NCBI GenBank assembly: GCA_015655255.1
Contig: JAATFJ010000349.1
Coordinates: forward strand, 1-6,340
Source of the DNA: Actinomycetales bacterium
GTDB taxonomy: Bacteria > Actinomycetota > Actinomycetes > Actinomycetales > Microbacteriaceae
DNA: 6,340 nt
Direction of reading: 5' to 3'
Under the pieces are notes generated by a model that did not search any database, was not told the origin of the DNA, and worked only from the letters and a program-made list of their open reading frames with translations. Below, piece by piece: positions 6,114 to 6,340 of this stretch (the stretch's first letter is position 1; every line of letters starts with the position of its first letter). Both the position numbers and the translations under genes were made by a program.

Positions 6114-6117
6114 CCTA
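6112..6117 (-). promoter_or_regulatory. Possible -10 box of the AraC gene
   Basis: On the minus strand TAGGAT ends seven bases before the ATG at 6104-6102, the spacing expected for a leaderless transcript starting at that codon. The 17-base upstream position holds TTCTTT, a poor -35. If used, the ATG at 6113 would lie inside the promoter and could not be the start. A CATGCATG palindrome (6098-6105) covers the predicted transcription start and could be an operator. Confidence 0.35.
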
Positions 6118-6151
6118 GCCTGGTCGTGATACGGAAAGAAGTGCGTGACAG

Positions 6152-6340
6152 ATGACAGAGAACGAACCCTTCTCGCCCGCCCTGCGCCGGGCGATCGGCG
6201 TGGTGATGATCGGCGCATCCCTGTCCTTCCTGGACACGACGATCGTCAACGTCGCCGTGCAGAGCCTCTCCGAGGACTTCCACACCGGGCTCAACGCCGT
6301 CCAGTGGGTGGTGACCGCCTACCTGCTCGCTCTTGCGGCG
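6152..6340 (+). CDS. DHA2-type MFS multidrug exporter (EmrB/QacA-like), N-terminal part
   Basis: The gene runs off the window; 63 codons are visible and the frame is open to the last base. The protein begins MTENEPFSPALRRAIGVVM, then a first membrane helix at about 14-36 containing the DHA2 signature FLDTTIVNVAV (26-36, Asp28), a loop SLSEDFHTGLNAV, and the start of the second helix QWVVTAYLLALAA (51-63). These features mark 14-helix proton-driven drug exporters of the EmrB/QacA type in the cytoplasmic membrane. The substrate cannot be told from this piece. The ATG at 6152 gives the normal short cytoplasmic leader, and nearby GTGs are out of frame. A weak ribosome site (GGAAAGAAG, 6133-6141) lies upstream. 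The start is 38 bp from the divergent AraC start, so both share one control region and repression or activation by that regulator is likely. Confidence 0.9.
   Translation, partial: MTENEPFSPALRRAIGVVMIGASLSFLDTTIVNVAVQSLSEDFHTGLNAVQWVVTAYLLALAA

Noticed and set aside
1..6340. CRISPR arrays, tRNA or rRNA genes, riboswitches
   Set aside because: No spaced direct repeats, cloverleaf-like sequences or known RNA motifs were seen on reading both strands.

Overview
The window is high-GC DNA with strong GC bias at third codon positions. Start regions suit an actinobacterium, and the protein set (an HtrA-like S1C protease, an S33 iminopeptidase-type hydrolase, a C26 amidohydrolase, an AraC regulator beside a DHA2 transporter) fits Microbacteriaceae, possibly Microbacterium. 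That placement is inference from composition and protein character; no rRNA or marker gene is present.

Layout. (1) 1-~1680 is a graveyard of insertion sequences. A plus-strand IS1380-family transposase keeps its first ~400 codons. It is joined tail to tail, inside both genes, to the first ~64 codons of a minus-strand IS256-family transposase that also carries a frameshift. The IS1380 frame stays open across the junction to 1805, giving a chimeric 548-codon ORF that is unlikely to be functional. (2) 1783-3063, minus strand: a secreted or membrane-anchored HtrA/DegP-like serine protease with a C-terminal PDZ domain. It is strikingly acidic and has no lysine after its hydrophobic N-terminal segment. 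(3) 3064-3309: a divergent intergenic region with several small dyads. (4) 3310-4026, plus strand: a class I glutamine amidotransferase-like peptidase C26 hydrolase (PuuD type) broken by one in-frame TAG at codon 62. (5) 4064-5317, plus strand: an intact alpha/beta hydrolase of the proline iminopeptidase (S33) type, with a -10 box placed for a leaderless mRNA. (6) 5331-6113, minus strand: an AraC-family regulator with an N-terminal cupin-like domain, convergent with the hydrolase. A short perfect hairpin contains both stop codons. (7) 6152-end, plus strand: the first 63 codons of a DHA2-type (EmrB/QacA-like) MFS drug exporter, divergent from the AraC gene and probably its target.

How the genes relate. 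The only clear functional pairing is the AraC regulator with the divergent exporter, an arrangement known for regulator-efflux pairs such as nimR/nimT. The C26 hydrolase and the S33 hydrolase are co-directional (37 bp apart) and both would act on amide or peptide bonds, but the second appears to have its own promoter. I see no new multi-gene defence or mobile system here. The points most worth checking are the nonsense codon, the IS-IS junction, the composition of the protease and the stop-codon hairpin.
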